Assembly: GCF_003590855.1 (NCBI RefSeq)
Contig: NZ_QYUP01000157.1
Span: forward strand, 1-34,709
Length of the DNA: 34,709 bases
Reading direction: 5' to 3'
Source: Massilia cavernae
GTDB lineage: Bacteria; Pseudomonadota; Gammaproteobacteria; Burkholderiales; Burkholderiaceae_D
This document shows, in pieces, positions 7,844 through 16,119 of this stretch (positions within the stretch are counted from its first letter, which is position 1; every line of letters begins with the position of its first letter). The notes beneath the pieces were generated by a model that was not told where the DNA came from, did no database searches, and saw only the letters and a program-made list of their open reading frames with translations. A program made the position numbers and the translations under genes.

Positions 7844-8676
7844 CAGATCCTGAAATTGGCAAGCAGATCGCCTGCGGCCAGGTGCTGACCAATTATCACG
7901 ACGTCGGCCAGGGTGCACCGGTGCTGATGCTGCACGGCTCCGGCCCCGGCGTAAGCGCATGGGCCAACTGGCGGCTCGCGCTGCAGGCGCTGCAGCAGGA
8001 CTTCCGCCTGCTGGCGCCCGATCTTGCGGGCTTCGGCTACAGCGTCTCCCCGGCCGGCATGGCGCACACGCGCCAAAGCTGGCTTGACCAGATCGTGCGC
8101 TTCATGGACGCGGTCGGCGTCGAGAAGGCACATGTGGTCGGCAACTCGTTCGGCGGATCGATGGCGCTCGCGCTGGCCATCGCGCATCCGGACCGAGTGT
8201 CCAGGCTGGTCCTGATGGGAAGCGTGGGCGTGCCGTTCGAACTGACACCCGGACTCGATGCGGTGTGGGGCTACGAGCCTTCGGTGGAGAACATGCAGGC
8301 GATCATGCGCATCTTCGCCTACGACCAGGCGCTGGTCGGCGACGCGCTGGTGCGCATGCGCTACGAGGCCAGCATGCGGCCGGGTATCCAGGAATCGTAT
8401 GCGCGCATGTTCCCGGCGCCGCGCCAGCGCTGGGTCGATGCGATGGCACACGCCGAAGCGGACATCCGCGCCCTGCGCCACCCCACCCTGCTGGTGCATG
8501 GACGCGACGACAAGGTGATCCCGCTGTCCACCTCGACCACGCTGCTGGACTGGATCGACGACAGCCAGTTGCACGTGTTCGGCCGTTGCGGCCACTGGAC
8601 CCAGATCGAGCACGGTGCGCGCTTCTGCAACCTGGTGCGCGAATTCCTGAAAGAGCCCGGCGCAGCCGGCGCCTGA
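7840..8676 (+). CDS. 2-hydroxymuconic semialdehyde hydrolase-type alpha/beta hydrolase
   Basis: A 278-residue C-C bond hydrolase of the MhpC/BphD/DmpD group. The hallmark HGSGPGVSAWANWR is present, with nucleophile Ser103 (GNSFGG), acid Asp224 (HGRDDKVIP) and His252 (GHWTQIEH). These enzymes hydrolyse the meta-ring-fission product to 2-hydroxypenta-2,4-dienoate and an acid. The hydratase, aldolase and dehydrogenase that follow consume the dienoate. The start overlaps the lipocalin-like stop. The exact acid released depends on the unknown ring substituent. Confidence 0.9.
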   Translation: MTDPEIGKQIACGQVLTNYHDVGQGAPVLMLHGSGPGVSAWANWRLALQALQQDFRLLAPDLAGFGYSVSPAGMAHTRQSWLDQIVRFMDAVGVEKAHVVGNSFGGSMALALAIAHPDRVSRLVLMGSVGVPFELTPGLDAVWGYEPSVENMQAIMRIFAYDQALVGDALVRMRYEASMRPGIQESYARMFPAPRQRWVDAMAHAEADIRALRHPTLLVHGRDDKVIPLSTSTTLLDWIDDSQLHVFGRCGHWTQIEHGARFCNLVREFLKEPGAAGA

Positions 8677-8691
8677 CCCGAGGAGAGAAAC

Positions 8692-9495
8692 ATGACTGAA
8701 ACTGACATCCTGATCAAAGCCGCCGCCGCCCTGCGCAGCAGCGCCGAAACCGGCGAGGCGATCGAAGCGCTGCGCCATCAGTATCCGACGCTCGATGCGA
8801 CCGGCGCCTACGCCATCCAGCGCATGAACACCGAACACCGGCTCGCCGCCGGCGCACGCATCGTCGGCAGCAAGATCGGCCTGACCTCGCCCGCCGTGCA
8901 GCGCCAGCTCGGCGTCGACCAGCCGGACTTCGGCATGCTGTTCCACGACATGGAGTATGCGGAGGGCCTGCCGATCCCGATGGCCAAGCTGCAGCAGCCG
9001 AAGATCGAGGCCGAAATCGGCTTCGTCCTCGGGCGCGACCTGGACATGGAAAACCCCGGCGTCGTCGACGTGATCCGCGCCATCGAGTTCGCCGTGCCGG
9101 CGCTCGAGATTGTCGGCAGCCGCATCCGCAACTGGGACATCAGCCTGGTCGATACGGTAGCCGACAACGCCTCGTCGTCGGCCTACGTGATCGGCGGCTC
9201 GCCGCGCCGCCTGTGGGACCTGAACCTGCGCATCTGCGCGATGCAGATGCACTGCGGCGATGAACTGGTGTCGTCCGGCCAGGGCAGCGCCTGCCTCGGC
9301 CATCCGATCAACGCGGTCGTCTGGCTGGCGCGGACGATGGTTGCCAACAAGGCGCCGCTCAAGGCCGGCTACCTCGTGCTGTCCGGCGCACTCGGGCCGA
9401 TGGTGCCGGTACGCGCCGGCGCCAGCTACACCGCCTCGATCGAGGGCCTCGGCAGCGTCACCGCCGTTTTCGACTCCAACCGGGACATGCCATGA
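8692..9495 (+). CDS. mhpD: 2-keto-4-pentenoate hydratase
   Basis: A 267-residue member of the MhpD/DmpE family (fumarylacetoacetate-hydrolase-like fold). Recognisable blocks are [26 protein letters not shown], the metal-binding [12 protein letters not shown] and GLGSVTAVF at the end. It hydrates 2-hydroxypenta-2,4-dienoate to 4-hydroxy-2-oxopentanoate using a divalent metal. AGGAGAG stands before the ATG, and the stop overlaps the next gene by 4 nt. Length and neighbours (hydrolase before, MhpF and MhpE after) match canonical meta pathways. Confidence 0.93.
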   Translation: MTETDILIKAAAALRSSAETGEAIEALRHQYPTLDATGAYAIQRMNTEHRLAAGARIVGSKIGLTSPAVQRQLGVDQPDFGMLFHDMEYAEGLPIPMAKLQQPKIEAEIGFVLGRDLDMENPGVVDVIRAIEFAVPALEIVGSRIRNWDISLVDTVADNASSSAYVIGGSPRRLWDLNLRICAMQMHCGDELVSSGQGSACLGHPINAVVWLARTMVANKAPLKAGYLVLSGALGPMVPVRAGASYTASIEGLGSVTAVFDSNRDMP

Positions 9496-10442
9496 CTAAA
9501 AGACTGAAGGCTGCCATCATCGGCAGCGGCAACATCGGGACCGACCTGATGATCAAGATCCTGCGCCACGGCCAGCACATCGAGATGGGTGCGATGGTCG
9601 GGATCGACCCAGCGTCCGATGGCCTGGCGCGCGCCGCCCGCCTCGGCGTGGCGACCACCCATGAGGGCGTCGAAGGCCTGGCCCGCCTGCCCGTGTTTGC
9701 CGACATCGATATCGTGTTCGACGCCACCAGCGCCGCCGCCCATGTCGGCAACGACGCCCTGCTGCGTGCGCTGAAGCCCGGCATCCGCATGATCGACCTG
9801 ACCCCGGCCGCCATTGGGCCGTACTGCATCCCGGTCGTCAATGGCGACGACCACCTTGGCGCGCTCAATGTGAACATGGTCACCTGCGGCGGCCAGGCCA
9901 CCATCCCGATGGTGGCGGCGGTGGCGCGCGTGGCGAAGGTGCACTATGGCGAGATCGTGGCCTCGATCGCCAGCAAGAGCGCCGGCCCGGGAACCCGCGC
10001 CAACATCGACGAGTTCACCGAAACCACCTCGAAGGCGATCGAAGCGGTCGGCGGCGCCACCAAAGGCAAGGCGATCATCATCATGAACCCTGCCGAGCCG
10101 CCGATGATCATGCGCGACACCGTCTACACCCTGAGCGATTTCGCGTCCGAGGATGCGATCGCCGAATCGGTCGAACGCATGGCGGCAGCGGTCCAGGGCT
10201 ATGTGCCCGGCTACCGCCTCAAGCAGCGGGTGCAGTTCGACCGCATCGACGCGCCGATCAACATTCCCGGCGTCGGCCCGGCCATGACCGGCCTGAAGAC
10301 CTCGATCTTCCTGGAAGTCGAAGGCGCCGCCCACTACCTGCCCGCATATGCCGGCAACCTGGACATCATGACCAGCGCCGGCCTGCGCACGGCCGAGCGC
10401 ATGGCCGAGCGCATGCTCGCCACCGCCGCCATGGCCGCCTGA
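9492..10442 (+). CDS. mhpF: Acetaldehyde dehydrogenase (acylating)
   Basis: A 316-residue MhpF/DmpF-type enzyme that converts acetaldehyde, CoA and NAD+ to acetyl-CoA. The Rossmann motif [14 protein letters not shown] starts the protein, and the catalytic cysteine is Cys132 in VTCGGQAT, the same number as in Dmp[18 protein letters not shown] is also typical. In characterised systems it forms a channelling complex with the aldolase encoded next. It overlaps the hydratase gene by 4 nt. Confidence 0.95.
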   Translation: MTKRLKAAIIGSGNIGTDLMIKILRHGQHIEMGAMVGIDPASDGLARAARLGVATTHEGVEGLARLPVFADIDIVFDATSAAAHVGNDALLRALKPGIRMIDLTPAAIGPYCIPVVNGDDHLGALNVNMVTCGGQATIPMVAAVARVAKVHYGEIVASIASKSAGPGTRANIDEFTETTSKAIEAVGGATKGKAIIIMNPAEPPMIMRDTVYTLSDFASEDAIAESVERMAAAVQGYVPGYRLKQRVQFDRIDAPINIPGVGPAMTGLKTSIFLEVEGAAHYLPAYAGNLDIMTSAGLRTAERMAERMLATAAMAA

Positions 10443-10453
10443 AGGAGCCCATC

Positions 10454-11509
10454 ATGAACAAGAAAATCTACATCTCCGACGTCACGCTGCGCGACGGCAG
10501 CCACGCCATCCGCCACCAGTACAGTGTCGCCCAGGCGCAGCAGATCGCGCGCGCGCTGGACGAAGCAAAAGTCGATTCGATCGAAGTCGCCCACGGTGAC
10601 GGCCTGCAGGGCGGCAGCTTCAACTACGGCTTCGGCGCGCATACCGACCTGGAATGGATCGAGGCGGTGGCCGGCGTGGTAAAGCACGCGAAGATCGCCA
10701 CCCTGCTGCTGCCCGGTATCGGCACCGTGCACGACCTCAAGGCCGCCTACGGCGCCGGGGCGCGCGTTGCGCGCATCGCCACCCACTGCACCGAGGCTGA
10801 CGTGTCGCGCCAGCACATCGAATATGCGCGCCACCTCGGCATGGAAGCGGTCGGCTTCCTGATGATGAGCCACCTGGTTTCGCCGCAGGAGCTGGCGCGC
10901 CAGGCCAGGCTGATGGAGAGCTACGGCGCCACAGTTTGCTACGTGGTGGACTCGGGCGGCGCGCTGAGCATGAACGACGTGCGCGAGCGCTTCCGCGCCT
11001 TCAAGGACACGCTCAAGCCCGAAACCCAGACCGGCATGCACGCCCACCACAACCTGAGCATGGGCGTCGCCAACTCGATCGTCGCGGTCGAGGAAGGCTG
11101 CGACCGCGTCGACGCCAGCCTGTCCGGCATGGGCGCGGGCGCCGGCAACGCGCCGCTCGAAGTATTCATCGCGGCGGCCGACCGCATGGGCTGGAACCAC
11201 GGCACCGACCTGTTCAAGCTGATGGACGCGGCCGACGACATCGTCAGGCCGCTGCAGGACCGCCCGGTGCGCGTCGACCGCGAAACGCTGGCGCTCGGCT
11301 ATGCCGGCGTGTACAGCAGCTTCCTGCGCCACAGCGAAGCCGCATCCCGCAAGTATGGCGTCAAGACGCTGGACATCCTGGTCGAACTTGGACGGCGCCG
11401 CATGGTGGGCGGCCAGGAAGACATGATCGTCGACGTCGCGCTGGACCTGCTCAAGGCGCGCGACCGCCAGGACATCGAGATCGATCCGGCCATCGTCGCG
11501 GCAGGATGA
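10454..11509 (+). CDS. mhpE: 4-hydroxy-2-oxovalerate aldolase
   Basis: A 351-residue MhpE/DmpG aldolase (HMGL-like TIM barrel) that splits 4-hydroxy-2-oxopentanoate into pyruvate and acetaldehyde. Visible motifs are [15 protein letters not shown] with the catalytic Arg, Asp and His of the N-terminal strand, and the metal-binding [14 protein letters not shown]. The C-terminal helical part that contacts the dehydrogenase is present (full family length). AAGGAG precedes the ATG 11 nt after mhpF. Acetaldehyde would pass to the MhpF product encoded just upstream. Confidence 0.95.
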   Translation: MNKKIYISDVTLRDGSHAIRHQYSVAQAQQIARALDEAKVDSIEVAHGDGLQGGSFNYGFGAHTDLEWIEAVAGVVKHAKIATLLLPGIGTVHDLKAAYGAGARVARIATHCTEADVSRQHIEYARHLGMEAVGFLMMSHLVSPQELARQARLMESYGATVCYVVDSGGALSMNDVRERFRAFKDTLKPETQTGMHAHHNLSMGVANSIVAVEEGCDRVDASLSGMGAGAGNAPLEVFIAAADRMGWNHGTDLFKLMDAADDIVRPLQDRPVRVDRETLALGYAGVYSSFLRHSEAASRKYGVKTLDILVELGRRRMVGGQEDMIVDVALDLLKARDRQDIEIDPAIVAAG

Positions 11510-11534
11510 ACCACCAAATAAAGGAGACTGGAAA

Positions 11535-12671
11535 ATGAACCAAGCCGAATCAACCAAAGCGCTCGATGTACTCGTCGTCGGTGGCGGCATCGGCGGCATG
11601 TCCGCCGCGCTGACGCTGCGCGGGATCGGCGCCTCAGTGGACCTGATCGACATCGACCCGGCATGGGGCGTATCCGGTGCTGGCATCACGATCACCGGGC
11701 CGACGCTGCGCGCGTTCAAGGAGCTCGGCGTGCTGGATGAAATCATGGAGCACGGCTACACCGGCGAAGGCATCCGCGTGTGCGACGTGGACGGGAATGT
11801 GCTGAGCGACCTGGCCACTCCGATGCCGCCCGAGGCCGGCGTGCCTGGCAGTGGTGGCTTCACGCGCCCCGGCTTGCACAAGATACTGGCGGCGCGGGTG
11901 CGCAAAGCGGGCGCGGAGATCCGGCTCGGCCTGACCGTCGATGCCTTGCGCGAGCTCGATGACGGCGTGGAAGTGAGCTTCAGCGACGGCAGCACGGCGC
12001 GCTACGACCTGGTGATCGGGGCGGACGGCGTGTCGTCGCGGGTGCGCCAGCTGATCTTCCCGGATGCGCCGAAAGCGGAGTACACGGGCCAGAACTGCTG
12101 GCGCGTGACCCTGGACCGGCCGGCCGGAATCGACCGCCGCCACTACTTCCTGGGCGGTCCGCTGAAAGTCGGCTTCACGCCGGTATCCAAGACGAAGATG
12201 TACCTGTTCGTGCTCGAAACCTCGGCCAAGGTATGGCGCGAGAAGGAAGGGCTGCACACGCCGCTGGCGGCACTGCTGAAGGATTACGGCGGCATGGTGG
12301 GCGAGATCCGCGACGGGCTGGATGCGCAATCGGAAATCGTGTTTCGCCCGCTGGAAGGTTTCTTCCTGCCGGCGCCATGGTTCAGCGGACGCGTACTGCT
12401 GATCGGTGATTCCGCCCACCCCACCACGCCGCAGTTGGCCTCCGGCGCCGGCATGGCAGTCGAAGATGCGCTGGTGCTGGCCGAGGAACTGGCGCGTGGC
12501 GTGGACGTGCCCGAAGCGCTGTCGGCGTTCATGGCACGGCGCGAAGAACGCTGCCGGATCACCGTGGAGAACTCGATGGAAATCGGACGCCTGGAACAAC
12601 GCCGCGCCCCGATCGCCGAGCAGACGGCAGTGGTGCAGCGAACGCTGAAAATGCTGTCGGAGCCAATCTAG
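11535..12671 (+). CDS. FAD-dependent aromatic-ring monooxygenase (group A type)
   Basis: A 378-residue single-component flavoprotein of the p-hydroxybenzoate/salicylate hydroxylase class. It has the FAD-binding GGGIGGM near residue 17, the DG motif VIGADGVSSRVR and the GD motif LIGDSAHPTTP followed by ASGAGMAVEDALVLA. Such enzymes use NAD(P)H and O2 to hydroxylate, or oxidatively decarboxylate, a phenolic ring, and here it could produce the catechol opened by the VOC dioxygenase. AAGGAG lies before the ATG. The substrate is not predictable from these motifs; membership in a non-aromatic FAD oxidoreductase group cannot be fully excluded. Confidence 0.85.
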   Translation: MNQAESTKALDVLVVGGGIGGMSAALTLRGIGASVDLIDIDPAWGVSGAGITITGPTLRAFKELGVLDEIMEHGYTGEGIRVCDVDGNVLSDLATPMPPEAGVPGSGGFTRPGLHKILAARVRKAGAEIRLGLTVDALRELDDGVEVSFSDGSTARYDLVIGADGVSSRVRQLIFPDAPKAEYTGQNCWRVTLDRPAGIDRRHYFLGGPLKVGFTPVSKTKMYLFVLETSAKVWREKEGLHTPLAALLKDYGGMVGEIRDGLDAQSEIVFRPLEGFFLPAPWFSGRVLLIGDSAHPTTPQLASGAGMAVEDALVLAEELARGVDVPEALSAFMARREERCRITVENSMEIGRLEQRRAPIAEQTAVVQRTLKMLSEPI

Positions 12672-12740
12672 GGCCTGACCGGATACCGCAACAAACGCCG
12701 ACCGGATCATCGAGCCCGGCGACTACAAGATGAGACAAAC

Positions 12741-13685
12741 ATGGAACTCCTGATTCGTTCAATGAAAAGCCAGGCCGAGGACATCGTGTCGCTCGAACTG
12801 GTGTCGCCCAGCGGCGAACCGCTGCCTGCATTTTCCGCCGGCGCCCACATCGACCTCGTGCTCGGCAATGGCCTGACGCGCAGCTATTCGCTGGTCAACG
12901 ACCAGTCCGAGCGTGACCGCTATGTGATCGCGGTAAACAAGGACCCTTCGAGCCGTGGAGGTTCGCGCTATGTGCACGAAACCCTGCGCGCGCGGCAATC
13001 GATCGAGGTGTCGGCGCCGCGCAATCACTTCCCGCTGGTGGAAGATGCGCCGCAGGTGGTGTTCATCGCAGGCGGCATCGGCGTGACGCCGCTGCTGTGC
13101 ATGATCCGCCGCCTCGACGCGCTGGGCAGGCCGTGGAAGCTGTTCTACAGTGCCCGCAGCCGCCGCAAATGCGCCTACCTGACCGAGCTGCTGGACCTCG
13201 ACCGGGATCGCGGCAACGTCCGCTTCCACTTCGTCGATGAATGCGATGGCCGCTTGCCCGACATGGGTACCCTGGTCGCGCCTGTGCCAGGCGACGCGCA
13301 CCTTTACTGCTGCGGTCCATCGCCGATGCTGAACGCCTTCGAACGCGCGACGGCGGCACGGCCGGCGGAGAACGTCCACGTCGAATACTTCAGCGCCCAG
13401 CAGGAGGCCGTCGTGTCGGGCGGTTTCACGGTGGTGCTTGCCCGGTCAAGGCGCGAAGTGCGGGTCGAACCCGGGAACAGCATCCTCGACGCCCTGCTCG
13501 GCGACGGCGTGGACGTCGGACATGCGTGCAAGGAAGGCGTTTGCGGCGCTTGCCAGACAAAGGTGCTGGACGGGGTACCCGACCACCGCGACTCCTACCT
13601 CACGTCGCGAGAAAAAAACGCGGGCGACACGATCATGCTGTGCTGTTCGGGCAGCGTATCGGACACCCTGGTGCTCGACCTCTAG
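12741..13685 (+). CDS. PDR/VanB-type oxidoreductase (FMN, NAD and [2Fe-2S])
   Basis: A 314-residue reductase with the phthalate dioxygenase reductase layout: an FMN/flavin barrel with RSYSLVND, a nucleotide domain with AGGIGVTPLL and YCCGPSPML, and a C-terminal plant-type ferredoxin with HACKEGVCGACQTKV plus a fourth Cys in LCCSG. It would pass electrons from NADH to an oxygenase, usually a Rieske-type terminal oxygenase. No such oxygenase is encoded in the window, so the partner lies elsewhere or beyond the left edge. The 69-nt gap ahead of it is the longest within the operon, but no promoter is convincing there. Confidence 0.9.
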   Translation: MELLIRSMKSQAEDIVSLELVSPSGEPLPAFSAGAHIDLVLGNGLTRSYSLVNDQSERDRYVIAVNKDPSSRGGSRYVHETLRARQSIEVSAPRNHFPLVEDAPQVVFIAGGIGVTPLLCMIRRLDALGRPWKLFYSARSRRKCAYLTELLDLDRDRGNVRFHFVDECDGRLPDMGTLVAPVPGDAHLYCCGPSPMLNAFERATAARPAENVHVEYFSAQQEAVVSGGFTVVLARSRREVRVEPGNSILDALLGDGVDVGHACKEGVCGACQTKVLDGVPDHRDSYLTSREKNAGDTIMLCCSGSVSDTLVLDL

Positions 13686-13693
13686 GAGCGCGC

Positions 13694-14443
13694 ATGAGCT
13701 ACTCCCATGTCCCATCCGCGCCGCCCAGGACCCACCGCAACCTGGCCCAGCGCGTGATCGCATACATCACCGACGGCATCCAGGACGGCGCGCTGGCGGC
13801 CGGCGACAAGCTGCCTTCGGAAACCGAGATCATGCGCATCCATGGCGTCAGCCGGACCGTGGTGCGCGAGGCGATGTCGCACTTGCAGGCGGCCGGCATG
13901 GTCGAGACCCGGCACGGGATCGGGACCTTCGTGCTCGATCCGCCGCTCGCGCCGCTCGGCCTCGACCCGAACACCGTCGTAACCGTGCGCGACCTGCTCG
14001 CCATCCTCGAACTGCGCATCAGCCTTGAAACGGAAGCCGTGGTGCTGGCCGCCGCGCGCCGCAGCGCTGTCCAGCTCGATCAGCTGCGGGCCGCCCTCGA
14101 TACGTTCGGAGAATCGGTGCGAAACGGCGGGGAGACGGTGCCTTCCGATATCCGTTTCCACCTGCTGGTGGCGCAATGTTCAGGCAACCGCTATTTCCAT
14201 GACATCCTGAACCACCTGGGCACCAACATCATTCCGCGCTACCGCGTCGACGCCGCGCGGCTGGCGAACGACGATCCGCAGACCTACATGAAGCGGGTCG
14301 TCAACGAACATGAGGATATCTACACTGCGATCGCGCGCCAGGACCCCGAAGCGGCGCGTGCCGCCATGCGCACCCACCTCAGCAACAGCCGGGAACGGCT
14401 GCGGCGCGCCGAGGAGCTGCTCGAGGGTGGGACGGCGGTGTAG
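13694..14443 (+). CDS. GntR-family regulator, FadR subfamily (end of catabolic operon)
   Basis: A 249-residue FadR-type regulator. The N-terminal winged helix (LPSETEIMRIHGVSRTVVRE, AAGMVETRHGIGTFV) is followed by an all-helical FCD domain whose probable metal ligands are visible in DIRFH, NEHEDIY and MRTHLSN. Such proteins typically bind a carboxylate effector. The ATG follows TAGGAG, which overlaps the stop of the reductase gene 8 nt away, so it belongs to the operon and may repress it or part of it. Its last 65 bp overlap the convergent sulfurtransferase gene. It is distinct from the GntR protein of the pectin locus. Confidence 0.88.
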   Translation: MSYSHVPSAPPRTHRNLAQRVIAYITDGIQDGALAAGDKLPSETEIMRIHGVSRTVVREAMSHLQAAGMVETRHGIGTFVLDPPLAPLGLDPNTVVTVRDLLAILELRISLETEAVVLAAARRSAVQLDQLRAALDTFGESVRNGGETVPSDIRFHLLVAQCSGNRYFHDILNHLGTNIIPRYRVDAARLANDDPQTYMKRVVNEHEDIYTAIARQDPEAARAAMRTHLSNSRERLRRAEELLEGGTAV

Positions 14444-15419
14444 CGGCGACCCGGCACACGACCGGGTTGCCGGCATCGCGGCTCCATTCGCACCAGCCGC
14501 CATCGTAGACGGCGATGCGCTCCCAGTTCATCAGCCAGGCGTAGAAAAACGCCAGCGATGCGCGCCAGCCGGTGCCGCAATAGAAGGCCGTGTGGTGGCC
14601 GGCGTGAACCCCGGCGGCTTGCCACATGTGGCTGATTTCCGCCGAAGGCTTCATGTGGCCATCGCTACGGTGGAATTCGGCCATGCTGTTGACGTCATCG
14701 TCCACGCCGGCGCGGCCCCAGCAGGCGCCGGGAATATCGCCCCTGGCGTCGATGTAGCTGTAGCCGGAGGTCTTGCCGATGAATTCGTTCCAGGTACGGA
14801 TGCTGACCAGCGCGCCGTCGGGCCGTTCCAGCAATCTGCGCGCCTGCGGCATGTCGACCAGGTAGTCGGGACGCCCCGGAAAGGCGGCGCCGAAACCGGC
14901 CGCCGCGCGGTAGCGCCGCGCAGGGCCTTCTTCCATCGCATGGCCGGCCGCCTTCCAGGCGTCGAAACCGCCGTCGAGCAGGCGCACATCCGCGACGCCG
15001 GCATACAGCAGCAGGTGCGCGGCGCGGGCTGCCGCCAGCGTGTTGCGGCCATACAGGACCACCGTGACGTCGTGGCGGATGCCATGTGCAAGCAGCAGCC
15101 GTTTCAGTTCGGGGTCCGGCACCTTGTTCCACAGCGGCCCATGTTCGAGCTGCGCGGTATCGATATAGCCGGCACCCGGGATATGGGCGCGCTCAAACGC
15201 ATCCGCGGCGCCGAAACCGACTTCGAAGAGACGCCACTCGCCGTCGGGCGCAGCGGTAAGAGGCGCGCCCGCGACCAGCCCGGCCAGCCATGCAGGCGTG
15301 ACGAGCTGGCGCCAGCGGTGCAGGTCGCGGCGAAATCCAAAGGGAGCGGTGCTGGCGGTCAGATTCAAGGGGTGAAGATCAGGAGGGTGGGCATTTGCTG
15401 GCGAAAGCGCCACTGCCAT
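14379..15419 (-). CDS. Thiosulfate/3-mercaptopyruvate-type sulfurtransferase (tandem rhodanese)
   Basis: A 346-residue protein with two rhodanese domains: an N-terminal inactive copy (LFEVGFGAADAFERAHIPGA, VVLYGRNTLAAARA, LLDGGFDAWK) and a C-terminal active copy with the loop FYCGTGWRAS (persulfide-forming Cys) and VYDGGWCEWS. It moves sulfur from a donor such as thiosulfate to an acceptor. It is longer than usual (about 280), with an extra 40 or so residues at the N-terminus and a Pro/Arg/Ala-rich tail after VVCRVAAT; that tail is encoded where the gene overlaps the GntR gene, so the extension may be incidental. A perfect TATAAT lies 5 nt upstream of the ATG. Confidence 0.85.
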   Translation of the reverse strand: MAVALSPANAHPPDLHPLNLTASTAPFGFRRDLHRWRQLVTPAWLAGLVAGAPLTAAPDGEWRLFEVGFGAADAFERAHIPGAGYIDTAQLEHGPLWNKVPDPELKRLLLAHGIRHDVTVVLYGRNTLAAARAAHLLLYAGVADVRLLDGGFDAWKAAGHAMEEGPARRYRAAAGFGAAFPGRPDYLVDMPQARRLLERPDGALVSIRTWNEFIGKTSGYSYIDARGDIPGACWGRAGVDDDVNSMAEFHRSDGHMKPSAEISHMWQAAGVHAGHHTAFYCGTGWRASLAFFYAWLMNWERIAVYDGGWCEWSRDAGNPVVCRVAATPPSHPRAAPRRAAAVPGCC

Positions 15420-15424
15420 GCGTG

Positions 15425-15430
15425 ATTATA
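15425..15430 (-). promoter_or_regulatory. Consensus -10 box upstream of the sulfurtransferase gene
   Basis: A perfect TATAAT on the minus strand ends 5 nt before the ATG at 15419. Transcription would start at or very near the start codon (leaderless or nearly so), unless translation starts further in. No convincing -35 was found at 16-18 nt spacing. Confidence 0.4.
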
Positions 15431-15480
15431 CCGGTGGCGGACGGCAAAGGGCTTCCCCCGCTTAAGTGTATAGTCAAACA

Positions 15481-15511
15481 TTGAACACTGTATCTGCTAC
15501 AGGGTTGGACG
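15481..15511 (+). promoter_or_regulatory. MerR-type operator/promoter of the cadR-like gene
   Basis: TTGAAC (15481-15486) can serve as a -35 box and is followed by the dyad CTGTA-TCTGC-TACAG (15488-15502) inside an extended spacer, the arrangement typical of MerR-family promoters; the right half CTACAGGGT resembles CadR/PbrR operators. The -10 is poor. It lies 32 nt ahead of the ATG at 15534, so autoregulation is likely. Confidence 0.5.
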
Positions 15512-15533
15512 AACACCATCGCAAAGTGTGAAT

Positions 15534-15986
15534 ATGTCAACTTTCCTGAAAATCGGCGAACTCGCCCAGCGCACGGCCTGCCAGGTCGAAACCATCCGCT
15601 ACTACGAGCGGATCGGCATGCTGGCGCCGCCTGTGCGCTCCGCAAACAACTACCGCACCTATGGCGATGCGCATGTCGAGCGTTTGCTTTTCATTCGGCA
15701 TTGCCGCGCGCTCGACATGACGCTCGACGAAGTCCGCGTACTGCTGAACTTCCGTGACCGTCCGGGAGATGTTTGCGATGGCGTCAATGAACTGCTGGAC
15801 AAGCACATCGGGCATGTGACGAGCCGGATCGAGTCGCTTCGCGTCCTGGAACAGCAGTTGCGGCAATTGCGAAGCGAGTGCAGCCCAGCAGACTGCTCCA
15901 CAGAATGCGGCATCCTTCACGCTTTGGCCGCGCCGGCGCCGCTGGAAGCCGGCGCGCCAGGCCACCTCGGCGGCGCCGGCTGCTGA
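15534..15986 (+). CDS. cadR: MerR-family regulator, Cd(II)/Pb(II)-responsive type
   Basis: A 150-residue MerR protein of the CadR/PbrR group. The N-terminal winged helix (LKIGELAQRTACQVETIRYY, NNYRTYGDAHVERL) is followed by FIRHCRALDMTLDEVR, a dimerisation helix and the metal-binding region: Cys in GDVCDGVNELL, then the Cys-rich SECSPADCSTECGIL, matching the cysteine pattern of Cd/Pb sensors. An in-frame GTG lies 6 nt upstream; the ATG is preferred. The usual target, a cadA-type metal ATPase gene, is absent; the divergent neighbour is a sulfurtransferase. Confidence 0.85.
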   Translation: MSTFLKIGELAQRTACQVETIRYYERIGMLAPPVRSANNYRTYGDAHVERLLFIRHCRALDMTLDEVRVLLNFRDRPGDVCDGVNELLDKHIGHVTSRIESLRVLEQQLRQLRSECSPADCSTECGILHALAAPAPLEAGAPGHLGGAGC

Positions 15987-16038
15987 TGCTCCCCGGGCGC
16001 CTTCGCCGGCGCGCTGTTCATTACGGTCAAAAAACTTT

Positions 16039-16090
16039 TGGCTCGTCCACATTGATAAATTGGTCTAGCCACTTTACAATGGACCGACCA
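16039..16090 (+). promoter_or_regulatory. Promoter with three GntR-type operators, upstream of first GH28 gene
   Basis: TTGATA (16052-16057) and TACAAT (16075-16080) are 17 bp apart. Three 11-bp operators of the TGGYCNGRCCA type lie at 16039-16049 (TGGCTCGTCCA), 16061-16071 (TGGTCTAGCCA, within the spacer) and 16080-16090 (TGGACCGACCA, starting on the last base of the -10). Bound repressor would cover both promoter boxes. The spacing 22 then 19 recurs exactly at 26206-26257. Confidence 0.75.
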
Positions 16091-16119
16091 CATATCCAAT
16101 ATTTGATCGGGGGAGACAT

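Noticed and set aside
7660..9303. 547-codon minus-strand frame opposite the hydrolase and hydratase genes
   Set aside because: No recognisable domain, and it spans several real genes on the other strand.
15973..16012. GCGCCGGC/GCCGGCGC repeat at the end of the cadR-like gene as terminator
   Set aside because: Long loop, overlap with the stop codon region and no T-run; GC-rich repeats of this kind are common in this genome.
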